Assembly (NCBI GenBank): GCA_902782655.1
Contig: CACZNY010000064.1
Span: 1-20,237, forward strand
Source: an uncultured Lachnospiraceae bacterium
GTDB lineage: Bacteria > Bacillota > Clostridia > Lachnospirales > Lachnospiraceae
DNA: 20,237 bases
Direction: 5' to 3'
Below, piece after piece: positions 1-5,624 of the stretch. Each line of letters opens with the position of its first letter. Within the stretch, counting starts at the first letter, position 1. A model generated the notes under the pieces. The model worked only from the letters and a program-made list of their open reading frames with translations. It made no database searches and was not told where the DNA came from. The translations under genes were made by a program, and so were the position numbers.

Positions 1-315
1 AGCCGGTATGGCTGTTCCGTTCTTCAGCCGGAATACGCGTATATTACCCTTTCCGCCGTTCCCGTACTCATCCGGATCCGTACAGATGATATCGGAAGCC
101 TCTTTTGTACCCTTTGCTATACCGTCAGCGGCTATCTTTGCCCCCTTGGCAATACCTCCGGCAGCAGTTCTCGCTCCGGTCTTCACGCCCTCGATGATCC
201 TCTCTACAGTTTCCCTGTCCGCAAGCTCTTTTACCGCATTGCCTGCTTTCGTTCCAAGCTTACCAACGCTGGTCATCGCATTGTCGACAGCTCCGGAAAA
301 ATCGCTATCACCCAT
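1..315 (-). CDS. Hypothetical Ala/Gly/Lys-rich protein (3' end beyond window)
   Basis: The frame runs open from an ATG at 315 to the left edge, giving 105 residues with no stop, so the C-terminus is missing. The start is well supported by an AGGAGGT box about 5 nt upstream (321-328 on the plus strand). The visible protein is soluble, with no signal peptide or membrane segment. Residues 20-75 are rich in Ala, Gly, Lys and Glu, with two adjacent 11-residue near-copies (GGIAKGAKIAA and DGIAKGTKEAS), suggesting long amphipathic helices. From about residue 80 the composition changes to Asp/Gly/Asn-rich sequence that looks like a separate domain. It lies 27 nt behind the HD-domain gene and is probably its operon partner. 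I do not recognise a family and assign no function. Confidence 0.8.
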   Translation of the reverse strand, partial: MGDSDFSGAVDNAMTSVGKLGTKAGNAVKELADRETVERIIEGVKTGARTAAGGIAKGAKIAADGIAKGTKEASDIICTDPDEYGNGGKGNIRVFRLKNGTAIPA

Positions 316-342
316 AAATTACCTCCTTTAATAAAAAAATGC

Positions 343-1233
343 TCATACCTCTACGCCTTCAGGAACACAGGCTTCAAGCCGTTCCCTGGGTATCGTAAGG
401 AATACATCCACAAGTTCCCTGTCAAGCTGTGTCCCCGCTGCCTTTTTCATGATCTCCGCCGCCTCTTCATAGGTGCGCGGCGGTTTGTACGAACGCCTCA
501 TCGTAATGGCCGAATAGGTGTCCGCCACAGCTATGATCTTCGCGGCATACGGGATCTCATTTTCCTTTATTCCGTAATATCCTTTTCCGTCAATGCGCTC
601 GTGATGATACTCGATCCATGGCAATATCTCTCTTAATGACTGCAGCGGATCGAGTATTTCCCTGCTGAGTCTGGGATGGTTTCGCATCACCTTCCATTCC
701 TCGTCATTGAGAGCCCCCGGCTTATTCAGTATAGTCTCGGGTATGCCCAGCTTTCCCACGTCATGCATAAGGGCTGCGTATTCAAGACTTACCTTGTTAA
801 TCCCTTTCCTTTTTTCAGGCGGAAGCTGGTCATAAAGAGCAACTGTCACATTCTGTACATACCTGCTGTGCCCGCGCAGGTTAGGATCCCTCGCATCTAC
901 CACGCTTATAAGGGTCTCTGCTATATTGAGCGAGTTCTCCTTGACCGTACCAATAAGTCCGAAAAGAAGCGTAAGGACTATCGCCACAAATATGCTCCCT
1001 CCGAAAAGAATACCCGCTATTATCAGATCCGGCTTTCCGAAAGCCGCGACGAGTATATACCCTACCAGAAAAAAAACAAGCAGAGCCAGGGCTATGTTTT
1101 CCCATATCAGATCCCATTTCTCGCCGGAAGACAGCACATCCCTGGATCCCAATAAGAATCTGAGAAACCTGGCAATATTCGTCACCATGATGATTATGCC
1201 GCATATTATCATGCCATAGATCAGACTGCTCAT
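343..1233 (-). CDS. Membrane-anchored HD-domain (HD-GYP-like) phosphohydrolase
   Basis: The protein has 296 residues. The N-terminal ~95 residues contain three hydrophobic segments (about 2-25, 45-65, 70-95) and should anchor it in the membrane. A cytosolic HD domain follows: H122 in a GHSRYV motif, the HD pair at 157-158 in HDVGKLGIP, then HHERIDGKGYYG at 210-221 and VADTYSAIT near 237-244. These match the HD-GYP class, whose characterised members hydrolyse cyclic di-GMP, but the GYP proline is replaced by tyrosine (GYY). The nucleotide substrate is therefore uncertain. No receiver or GGDEF domain is present. The gene starts 21 nt after the stop of the amylase gene, with a GAGG box 8 nt before the ATG, so it is probably co-transcribed with the amylase. 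Confidence 0.88.
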   Translation of the reverse strand: MSSLIYGMIICGIIIMVTNIARFLRFLLGSRDVLSSGEKWDLIWENIALALLVFFLVGYILVAAFGKPDLIIAGILFGGSIFVAIVLTLLFGLIGTVKENSLNIAETLISVVDARDPNLRGHSRYVQNVTVALYDQLPPEKRKGINKVSLEYAALMHDVGKLGIPETILNKPGALNDEEWKVMRNHPRLSREILDPLQSLREILPWIEYHHERIDGKGYYGIKENEIPYAAKIIAVADTYSAITMRRSYKPPRTYEEAAEIMKKAAGTQLDRELVDVFLTIPRERLEACVPEGVEV

Positions 1234-1254
1234 GCCACTATCCTCTATGCCTTA

Positions 1255-3018
1255 TCATCTGAAGCTCTTCACCCAGTTAACCAGTGAATCATGCCATATA
1301 TTATCCGCCACCGAGCGTTTCATATCATCTGTTACCGATCCGTTTTTTGCCATTTTCTGCAGTATTGCGGCCTGCAGCTCCTGCACAGTCATCTCCTCAT
1401 ACGGTTTATTTGGAATAACAGTTGCTTCTGTTTTCTCCGGGCTTTCATCAGTGCCGTTATTTTTCTTCTCCGGCACCGCATTTTCATGAACGGAATGCTT
1501 CCTCGATTCCTCTTTCCCATTATTCAGCGGATAATTTTCGGCCCTCTGTGATTTTATGTCAACTTTGCTTTCACGCTGTTCAAAGTTCTCTTTTTGTTTT
1601 ATGTCAACAAGATTTCCGCCGGCATTTATCTCGCGTTTTGATGTTATGTCAACTTTATCGAGTTCTGCGCTCCCCTCGTTTCTTACAAATATCTCACCTG
1701 AGCAGGCTTTCAGCTCATATTGGATATTCCCGCCTGAAGCATTGATCTCTTCTCCTGAAAACATTGCTTTATAAATTCCCGCAGGCAGACTTATGTTAAC
1801 TCCCGCCGGGCTTTCATCATTGTTTACCGCAATTGCCGCAACAGCCTCTCCGGATGTCCTTGTGAAGCAATACTGACGGTTTGTGAGAAGCTTCTGCTCA
1901 TATGCGCCGTAGGACAGGCACGGCACGGCATTTCTTATCCTGCAAAGAGCCCTTATCATCTCATGGCAAAGCTTATAGCCTTCATTTGAAAGGCACTCGT
2001 CAAGCTCCAGCGCCGGCCTGATCCCCCAGTCATCCCCTCCGCCTTTCTTCCCTTCGATGCCAAACTCCGAACCATAGTAGACGGACGGTATCCCCGGCAG
2101 GGTATACATCAGGATATGAAGCGGCATGAAATGCGCCTTGTTATTAAGCCTTGAATAAATACGCTCCACATCATGATTGTCAGCAAAATTATAGAGCCGA
2201 AGACCCAGAGGATCTCCGCCGCCCATGTCATAAAGCCTCTTAACCGTATGGGCTATCTCAAAATAATTATGATCATTATGTCCCGAATACAGCGCCTTAT
2301 GCAGGTGATAATTTGTCACGGCATGGATCTGCGCATCCCTTTCCCATCGGATATATTCGCCGTGTATCACCTCACCCATAAGATAAAACTCAGGCTTAAC
2401 CTCGTCTGCCACACGGCGGAGCATTCTCATGAAATCAAACTCCAGTACATCCGCGGCATCCAGTCTTATCCCGTCAATGTCAAACTCACTTACCCAGAAG
2501 CGGATCACGTCCGCTATATACCCCTGCACCTCCGGATTTTTCTGATTGAGTCTCGCCAGCAGATCAAAGCCGCCCCAGTTCTGATACGAAAAGCCATCGT
2601 TAAAGCTGTTATTCCCATAGAGATTTACTCCTGAATACCAGCCCAGGTATTTTGATCCTTCTCTGTGCTCTTTTATATCCTTAAAAGCAAAGAAATCCCT
2701 CCCGGTATGGTTGAAGACCCCGTCAAGCATCACCCTGATGCCGGCTTTATGGCAGTCGGAAACAAATTCTTTAAGATCTTCATTCGTCCCCAGTCTGCTG
2801 TCAAGCCTGTAGTAATCCGTGGTTTCATAGCCATGCCCTACCGACTCGAAAAGCGGACCGATGTATATTCCGTTAAATCCCATATCCGCGATATGCTTTA
2901 TCCAGGGCTTCAGCTTCGGCAGCCTGTGCACAGGTTCTCCATAGTCATTCTCATGCGGGCAGCCTAAAAGCCCCAAAGGATATATATGATAAAATATCGC
3001 CTCATCATACCAGGCCAT
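1255..3018 (-). CDS. GH13 alpha-amylase family glycoside hydrolase with C-terminal extension
   Basis: The protein has 587 residues and no signal peptide, so it is probably a cytosolic maltodextrin- or oligosaccharide-degrading enzyme. A GH13 (beta/alpha)8 barrel covers about residues 1-340. Visible motifs are DGVFNHTG (region I, 99-106), DGIRLDAAD (region II, nucleophile D187), GEVIHGE (acid/base E216) and NFADNHD (stabiliser D283), so the catalytic triad is intact. A beta-rich C domain runs to about 450. Beyond it is an unusual tail: three 15-residue repeats starting KVDI/LVDI/KVDI at 455, 470 and 485, a charged low-complexity stretch (500-535), and a helical end (about 540-587). The start is fixed by a GAGGAGG box upstream of the ATG. 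It is the first gene of an operon with the HD-domain gene. Within GH13 it most resembles neopullulanase/cyclomaltodextrinase-type enzymes, but the exact specificity cannot be read. Confidence 0.93.
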   Translation of the reverse strand: MAWYDEAIFYHIYPLGLLGCPHENDYGEPVHRLPKLKPWIKHIADMGFNGIYIGPLFESVGHGYETTDYYRLDSRLGTNEDLKEFVSDCHKAGIRVMLDGVFNHTGRDFFAFKDIKEHREGSKYLGWYSGVNLYGNNSFNDGFSYQNWGGFDLLARLNQKNPEVQGYIADVIRFWVSEFDIDGIRLDAADVLEFDFMRMLRRVADEVKPEFYLMGEVIHGEYIRWERDAQIHAVTNYHLHKALYSGHNDHNYFEIAHTVKRLYDMGGGDPLGLRLYNFADNHDVERIYSRLNNKAHFMPLHILMYTLPGIPSVYYGSEFGIEGKKGGGDDWGIRPALELDECLSNEGYKLCHEMIRALCRIRNAVPCLSYGAYEQKLLTNRQYCFTRTSGEAVAAIAVNNDESPAGVNISLPAGIYKAMFSGEEINASGGNIQYELKACSGEIFVRNEGSAELDKVDITSKREINAGGNLVDIKQKENFEQRESKVDIKSQRAENYPLNNGKEESRKHSVHENAVPEKKNNGTDESPEKTEATVIPNKPYEEMTVQELQAAILQKMAKNGSVTDDMKRSVADNIWHDSLVNWVKSFR

Positions 3019-3050
3019 TACAGATCCTCCTCTGTTTTAATCTTTCAGAT

Positions 3051-3090
3051 CCGTATTTCGCAGTATATTCCGGAATCCTTAGAAATACGG
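3051..3090 (-). repeat. 9-bp inverted repeat with nested palindrome in amylase leader
   Basis: CCGTATTTC (3051-3059) and GAAATACGG (3082-3090) are exact reverse complements separated by 22 nt. The spacer contains the perfect 10-bp palindrome ATTCCGGAAT (3067-3076). On the amylase transcript this could form a long stem or an extended operator between promoter and start codon. Confidence 0.5.
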
Positions 3091-3091
3091 A

Positions 3092-3117
3092 TATTGATTT
3101 TCCGATGAAAATCAATA
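3092..3117 (-). promoter_or_regulatory. 11-bp perfect hairpin at predicted +1 of amylase transcript
   Basis: TATTGATTTTC pairs perfectly with GAAAATCAATA around a four-base loop. The element begins at the transcription start predicted from the promoter at 3125-3153. It has no T-tract on either side, so it is not a typical terminator. It could be a repressor operator overlapping +1 or a 5' stabilising hairpin of the mRNA. Confidence 0.55.
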
Positions 3118-3124
3118 ATCTATT

Positions 3125-3153
3125 ATTTTATCAGAAATAGTATTATTTTTGAA
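3125..3153 (-). promoter_or_regulatory. Predicted sigma-A promoter of amylase operon
   Basis: Read on the minus strand, a TTCAAA -35 (3148-3153) is separated by 17 nt from a TAAAAT -10 (3125-3130). A TG immediately upstream with one base spacing makes it an extended -10. Transcription would begin near 3118, leaving a leader of about 100 nt. Confidence 0.6.
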
Positions 3154-3266
3154 GTCCATATAGTTGATCCGCAAGCCAGAACCTACAATATCTTGTGGCA
3201 TCGACCGGCCTTCGTTTTTTTCTTTCGGCCTTTTGTCTCCTACGGCTTTCACCGGACAGTTTTTTA

Positions 3267-3275
3267 TGTTATTAT
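3267..3275 (+). promoter_or_regulatory. Tentative extended -10 for cheC-like gene
   Basis: TGTTATTAT reads as a TGn extended -10 with a TATTAT hexamer. The -35 position holds only a poor match (TTTCAC). The predicted leader is about 50 nt and contains the 5-bp inverted repeat GGTAC/GTACC with a CGAT loop (3285-3298). Confidence 0.35.
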
Positions 3276-3334
3276 TACATTTACGGTACCGATGTACCAG
3301 GCCTTCAAACTAATCGGATACGGGAGAGCATATA

Positions 3335-3940
3335 ATGGCAGATTCACTTAACCCCCTGCAGATGGATATACTCGGCGAGATCGCCAATATTACAATGGGA
3401 AATTCCGCGACCACCTTGTCGCTTATGGTTCAGCATAAGGTCGATATCACTACCCCCAAGGTAGAAGTCATAAGGAGGAGCGCTGCCCTTGACGACTACG
3501 ACAAAACCTGCGTATTTGTCAATATTCACTATGTGAAGGGTATCACCGGCAACAACATCTTCATCCTTAAAGAGCATGATGTGCTTGTCATGACGGATCT
3601 TATGATGGGCGGCCCCGGTACGAATGTCAGCGGAGAGGTAGGAGAGCTGCAAAAAAGCGCTGTATCAGAGGCTATGAACCAGATGATGGGAAGCGCGGCA
3701 ACCTCCATGTCCACCATGCTGAAACGGCCTATAGATATCAGCACTCCCTCGGTGGAGACCATCGACGTTAATTCGGTAAAGGTATTTGAAAAGATGTTTG
3801 ACAATCCATCCGATCTTTTTGTGAAGATAGGCTTCAGGCTTGAGATCGAGCCTAAGATCATGGACAGTGTCATGGTTCAGCTCTATCCCCTGGATTTCGC
3901 ATTAAGCATGTGCGGCATCTTCACAGGCATGCAGGTCTGA
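3335..3940 (+). CDS. cheC: CheC/FliY-type CheY-P phosphatase
   Basis: The protein has 201 residues and no membrane segments. It carries two complete copies of the CheC/CheX/FliY phosphatase consensus (D/S-x3-E-x2-N-x22-P): D11, E15, N18, P41 in the first half and S108, E112, N115, P138 in the second. Family members dephosphorylate CheY-P or related response regulators. There is no FliN/SpoA surface-presentation domain, so it is not a full flagellar-switch FliY. At 201 residues it is slightly shorter than typical CheC. No chemotaxis or flagellar gene is adjacent, so it stands alone between an amylase operon and an ECF transporter gene. It has its own strong terminator. The symbol refers to family; a non-chemotaxis receiver partner is possible. 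Confidence 0.85.
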   Translation: MADSLNPLQMDILGEIANITMGNSATTLSLMVQHKVDITTPKVEVIRRSAALDDYDKTCVFVNIHYVKGITGNNIFILKEHDVLVMTDLMMGGPGTNVSGEVGELQKSAVSEAMNQMMGSAATSMSTMLKRPIDISTPSVETIDVNSVKVFEKMFDNPSDLFVKIGFRLEIEPKIMDSVMVQLYPLDFALSMCGIFTGMQV

Positions 3941-3962
3941 TACTGATATAGCATGATAACGG

Positions 3963-3990
3963 GGCTGCCTCAATGAGGCAGCCTTTTTTT
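3963..3990 (+). terminator. Rho-independent terminator of cheC-like gene
   Basis: GGCTGCCTC (3963-3971) pairs perfectly with GAGGCAGCC (3975-3983) across a three-base loop, followed by seven Ts (3984-3990). It lies 23 nt after the stop codon. The minus-strand side lacks a T-tract, so it is directional. Confidence 0.93.
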
Positions 3991-4002
3991 ATACAGACAG
4001 TT

Positions 4003-4560
4003 TTATTCAGACAGCGGATTTATTTTTTCTAGTACAGGAAGTATGGCACAGCAGAGCACGACTCCTGTCAGGCCCTGTGCGAGATTAAACGGTATTTCCG
4101 CCGCCGACTGCGCTATCGCCGCACCCAGCGCCACGCTCTCATCCCCTGTATTTATCAGACTCAGCATAAGGATATTGTACAGGAAGTAACCTGCCGCCAT
4201 CACTATCTCCCCCACTGTCCCGGATATTACGCTCCTAAACGTAAGGCGCAGGCTTTTATTCCCCGAGAGTCTCCTGAAAAGCAGGGCCGCAGAATATGCC
4301 GTCAGGAACTTTATCACAAAGGTACCCGGAGCCCAGGCAGCATATCCTCCCAGTACATCGGAGAGCATGGAACCAAGCCCCGCAGATATTCCTCCGGCCA
4401 GGGGGCCGAGTATAATCCCCGAGAGCAGTACGAAACAGTCTCCAGGATGCACATAGCCCATGGTAGGCGTAGGTATCTTTATAACCATCGTAGCGACGCA
4501 GGTCATTGCAGCAAGCGCAGCCCCTGTTACCGTGATCCTGATGTTCTTAATATCATCCAT
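4003..4560 (-). CDS. ECF transporter S component (substrate unknown)
   Basis: The 185-residue protein is strongly hydrophobic, with five or six predicted membrane helices. The N-terminal pattern resembles ECF-type substrate-binding components: a first helix with small residues, IPTPTMGYVHPGD at about 29-41, then GPLAGGISAGLGSMLSDVLGGYAAWAPGTF. Such S proteins bind vitamins or related micronutrients and use a shared EcfA/EcfT energising module, which is not encoded in this window. The GYVHPGD signature is typical of the COG4720-like group, whose predicted substrates include thiamine precursors or pyridoxine, but the ligand cannot be read here. The start has a GGGGGAGGA box. The leader is only about 45 nt, too short for a classical vitamin riboswitch. 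Confidence 0.85.
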   Translation of the reverse strand: MDDIKNIRITVTGAALAAMTCVATMVIKIPTPTMGYVHPGDCFVLLSGIILGPLAGGISAGLGSMLSDVLGGYAAWAPGTFVIKFLTAYSAALLFRRLSGNKSLRLTFRSVISGTVGEIVMAAGYFLYNILMLSLINTGDESVALGAAIAQSAAEIPFNLAQGLTGVVLCCAILPVLEKINPLSE

Positions 4561-4612
4561 AGCTTTATCCTCCCCCGATATCCGAAGTCCTACTGCCTCT
4601 GTCTTTTTGATA

Positions 4613-4641
4613 ATTATAATGGTACAATATCTCTATTGCAA
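4613..4641 (-). promoter_or_regulatory. Sigma-A promoter of ECF S-component gene
   Basis: On the minus strand, TTGCAA (4636-4641) and TATAAT (4613-4618) are spaced by exactly 17 nt, close to the full consensus. Transcription would begin near 4606. Confidence 0.8.
4620..4628 (+). promoter_or_regulatory. Extended -10 promoter for HAD gene
   Basis: TGGTACAAT is a TGn extended -10 (hexamer TACAAT) about 45 nt before the HAD start codon, with no strong -35. It lies entirely inside the spacer of the opposing ECF promoter, so the two polymerase sites overlap. Confidence 0.45.
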
Positions 4642-4672
4642 GAATTATTTTTATATTTCCTAGAGGTTTAGT

Positions 4673-5353
4673 ATGAATAAATACAAGGCAGCGATCTTCG
4701 ATCTTGACGGTACTGCGGCAAACACCCTTGAAAATCTGGCCTTCTGCGCAAACACTGTGATAGCCGGATACGGTATTACTCCTGCTAAGACAGAGGATTA
4801 TAAATACTTCGTGGGAGATGGTTCCAGAGTCCAGATGCTGAGACTCCTTACTTATAAAGGAAGATATCACGATGCCGGTGATGAGCCGTTTCTTGAAGAA
4901 GTGTTTGCATCATATCTTTCTTTTCTTGCGGAGCATTGCGCTGACGGTGTGGTTCCTTATGATGGCATGCCGGAGCTTATATCGGAGCTTAATAAAAGAG
5001 GTATAAAGTGCTCGATTTTTTCCAATAAGCCCCATAAGCAGGCCTGCAAGGTTGTTTCCTCGATATACCCCGAGGGCGCCTTTGCCTGTGTTTTGGGTCA
5101 GAAGGACAGTTACCCCAGAAAACCCGATCCCACCGGCGCGCTGCTTCTTGCTGAAAGGATGGGAGTTTCTCCCGCAGACTGCATCTACGTCGGAGATACA
5201 AATACAGATATGAAGACAGGAAAGAATGCAGGCATGTTCACCATAGGTGTCCTTTGGGGCTTCCGTGACAGAGAAGAGCTTGAAAAAGCGGGAGCCGACA
5301 CCATCGTGTCAGCCCCCGCCGAAATCCTCGATCTCATCTCTCCTGGCTGTTGA
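4673..5353 (+). CDS. HAD-superfamily hydrolase, phosphoglycolate-phosphatase-like
   Basis: The 226-residue soluble protein shows all four HAD motifs: DLDGT with nucleophile D10 and acid D12, FSNKP near residue 116-120 (motif II Ser), the KPDP lysine near 150, and GDTNTDM near 175 (motif IV acids). A helical cap lies between about residues 15 and 85. This is the arrangement of subfamily IA enzymes such as phosphoglycolate phosphatase and beta-phosphoglucomutase. The residues after DLDGT (AANT rather than the common L-x-DT) are slightly unusual. The substrate is unknown. The start has a TAGAGGT box. The last 20 nt overlap the 3' end of the convergent gene at 5334-5624, and the codons at 5283-5319 also encode a terminator for that opposite transcript. 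Confidence 0.88.
   Translation: MNKYKAAIFDLDGTAANTLENLAFCANTVIAGYGITPAKTEDYKYFVGDGSRVQMLRLLTYKGRYHDAGDEPFLEEVFASYLSFLAEHCADGVVPYDGMPELISELNKRGIKCSIFSNKPHKQACKVVSSIYPEGAFACVLGQKDSYPRKPDPTGALLLAERMGVSPADCIYVGDTNTDMKTGKNAGMFTIGVLWGFRDREELEKAGADTIVSAPAEILDLISPGC
5283..5319 (-). terminator. Rho-independent terminator for DUF3048 unit, inside HAD coding sequence
   Basis: On the minus-strand transcript a 14-bp stem forms between 5319-5306 and 5301-5288 with loop GAUG, followed directly by five Us (5287-5283). Two of the pairs are G·U wobbles. On the plus strand the same positions are A·C mismatches, so the hairpin is good only in the minus-strand RNA. It begins 15 nt after the stop codon at 5334 and lies within the last coding part of the convergent HAD gene. 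Confidence 0.82.
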
Positions 5354-5624
5354 GCCAGGCTATTGCCTCGTCATAGCCTTCCCCGCTGAATTCAAAGTCC
5401 CTGGTCGTGATCTCCTCCTTCGGAGTTTTTTCATAGGAAAGCTTCCCAAACCAGACTTCAGCCCTAAGCTTTGGATCATCCGCTCTCCTGTCCTCCTCGG
5501 AAGCATAGATGACGCTCTTTAAAGGCTCTCGGGCCAGACGAAAGCGCATGCCCTTGTCTGACCCGTAATAAGCTTCTCCGTATAAATAATGCTTTATTCC
5601 GTAAAGATCACCTGTTTTTATCAT
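5334..5624 (-). CDS. Small hypothetical protein translationally coupled to DUF3048 gene
   Basis: I choose the ATG at 5624, giving 96 residues. Its A is shared with the TGA of the upstream lipoprotein gene (TGATG), an arrangement typical of translational coupling. A GTG directly in front at 5627 would add one residue. The protein is soluble and rich in charged and aromatic residues, with no signal peptide, cysteine motif or recognised domain. The sequence begins IKTGDLYGIKHYLYGEAYYG and ends in an acidic helix. Its last 20 nt overlap the end of the HAD gene. I do not recognise a characterised family. Confidence 0.78.
   Translation of the reverse strand: MIKTGDLYGIKHYLYGEAYYGSDKGMRFRLAREPLKSVIYASEEDRRADDPKLRAEVWFGKLSYEKTPKEEITTRDFEFSGEGYDEAIAWLNSQER

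Larger units (their letters stand above)
3019..3334. other. Divergent intergenic region between amylase operon and cheC-like gene
   Basis: This 316-nt gap has no plausible gene. It holds the predicted amylase promoter (3125-3153), two inverted repeats in the amylase leader (3051-3117), a short inverted repeat with a CGAT loop (3285-3298), and a tentative extended -10 for the cheC-like gene (3267-3275). The stretch 3155-3245 contains a partial direct repeat around CGGCCTTC (3207-3233), for which I see no function. Confidence 0.7.

Noticed and set aside
331..340. T-run on the minus strand after the HD-domain gene as a terminator
   Set aside because: No stem precedes the seven Ts, and the strong ribosome binding site of the next gene follows at once, so read-through is more likely.
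343..3018. Polysaccharide utilisation locus
   Set aside because: Only one glycoside hydrolase is present, without transporter, regulator or secretion signal, so the context is insufficient.
3201..3233. Terminator formed by two GGCC-containing blocks around a T-run
   Set aside because: The blocks are direct repeats rather than inverted, so no stable stem forms beyond 4 bp.
4561..4606. Vitamin riboswitch upstream of the ECF S-component gene
   Set aside because: The near-consensus promoter leaves only about 45 nt of leader, too short for TPP, cobalamin, FMN or similar riboswitches, and no conserved core is visible.
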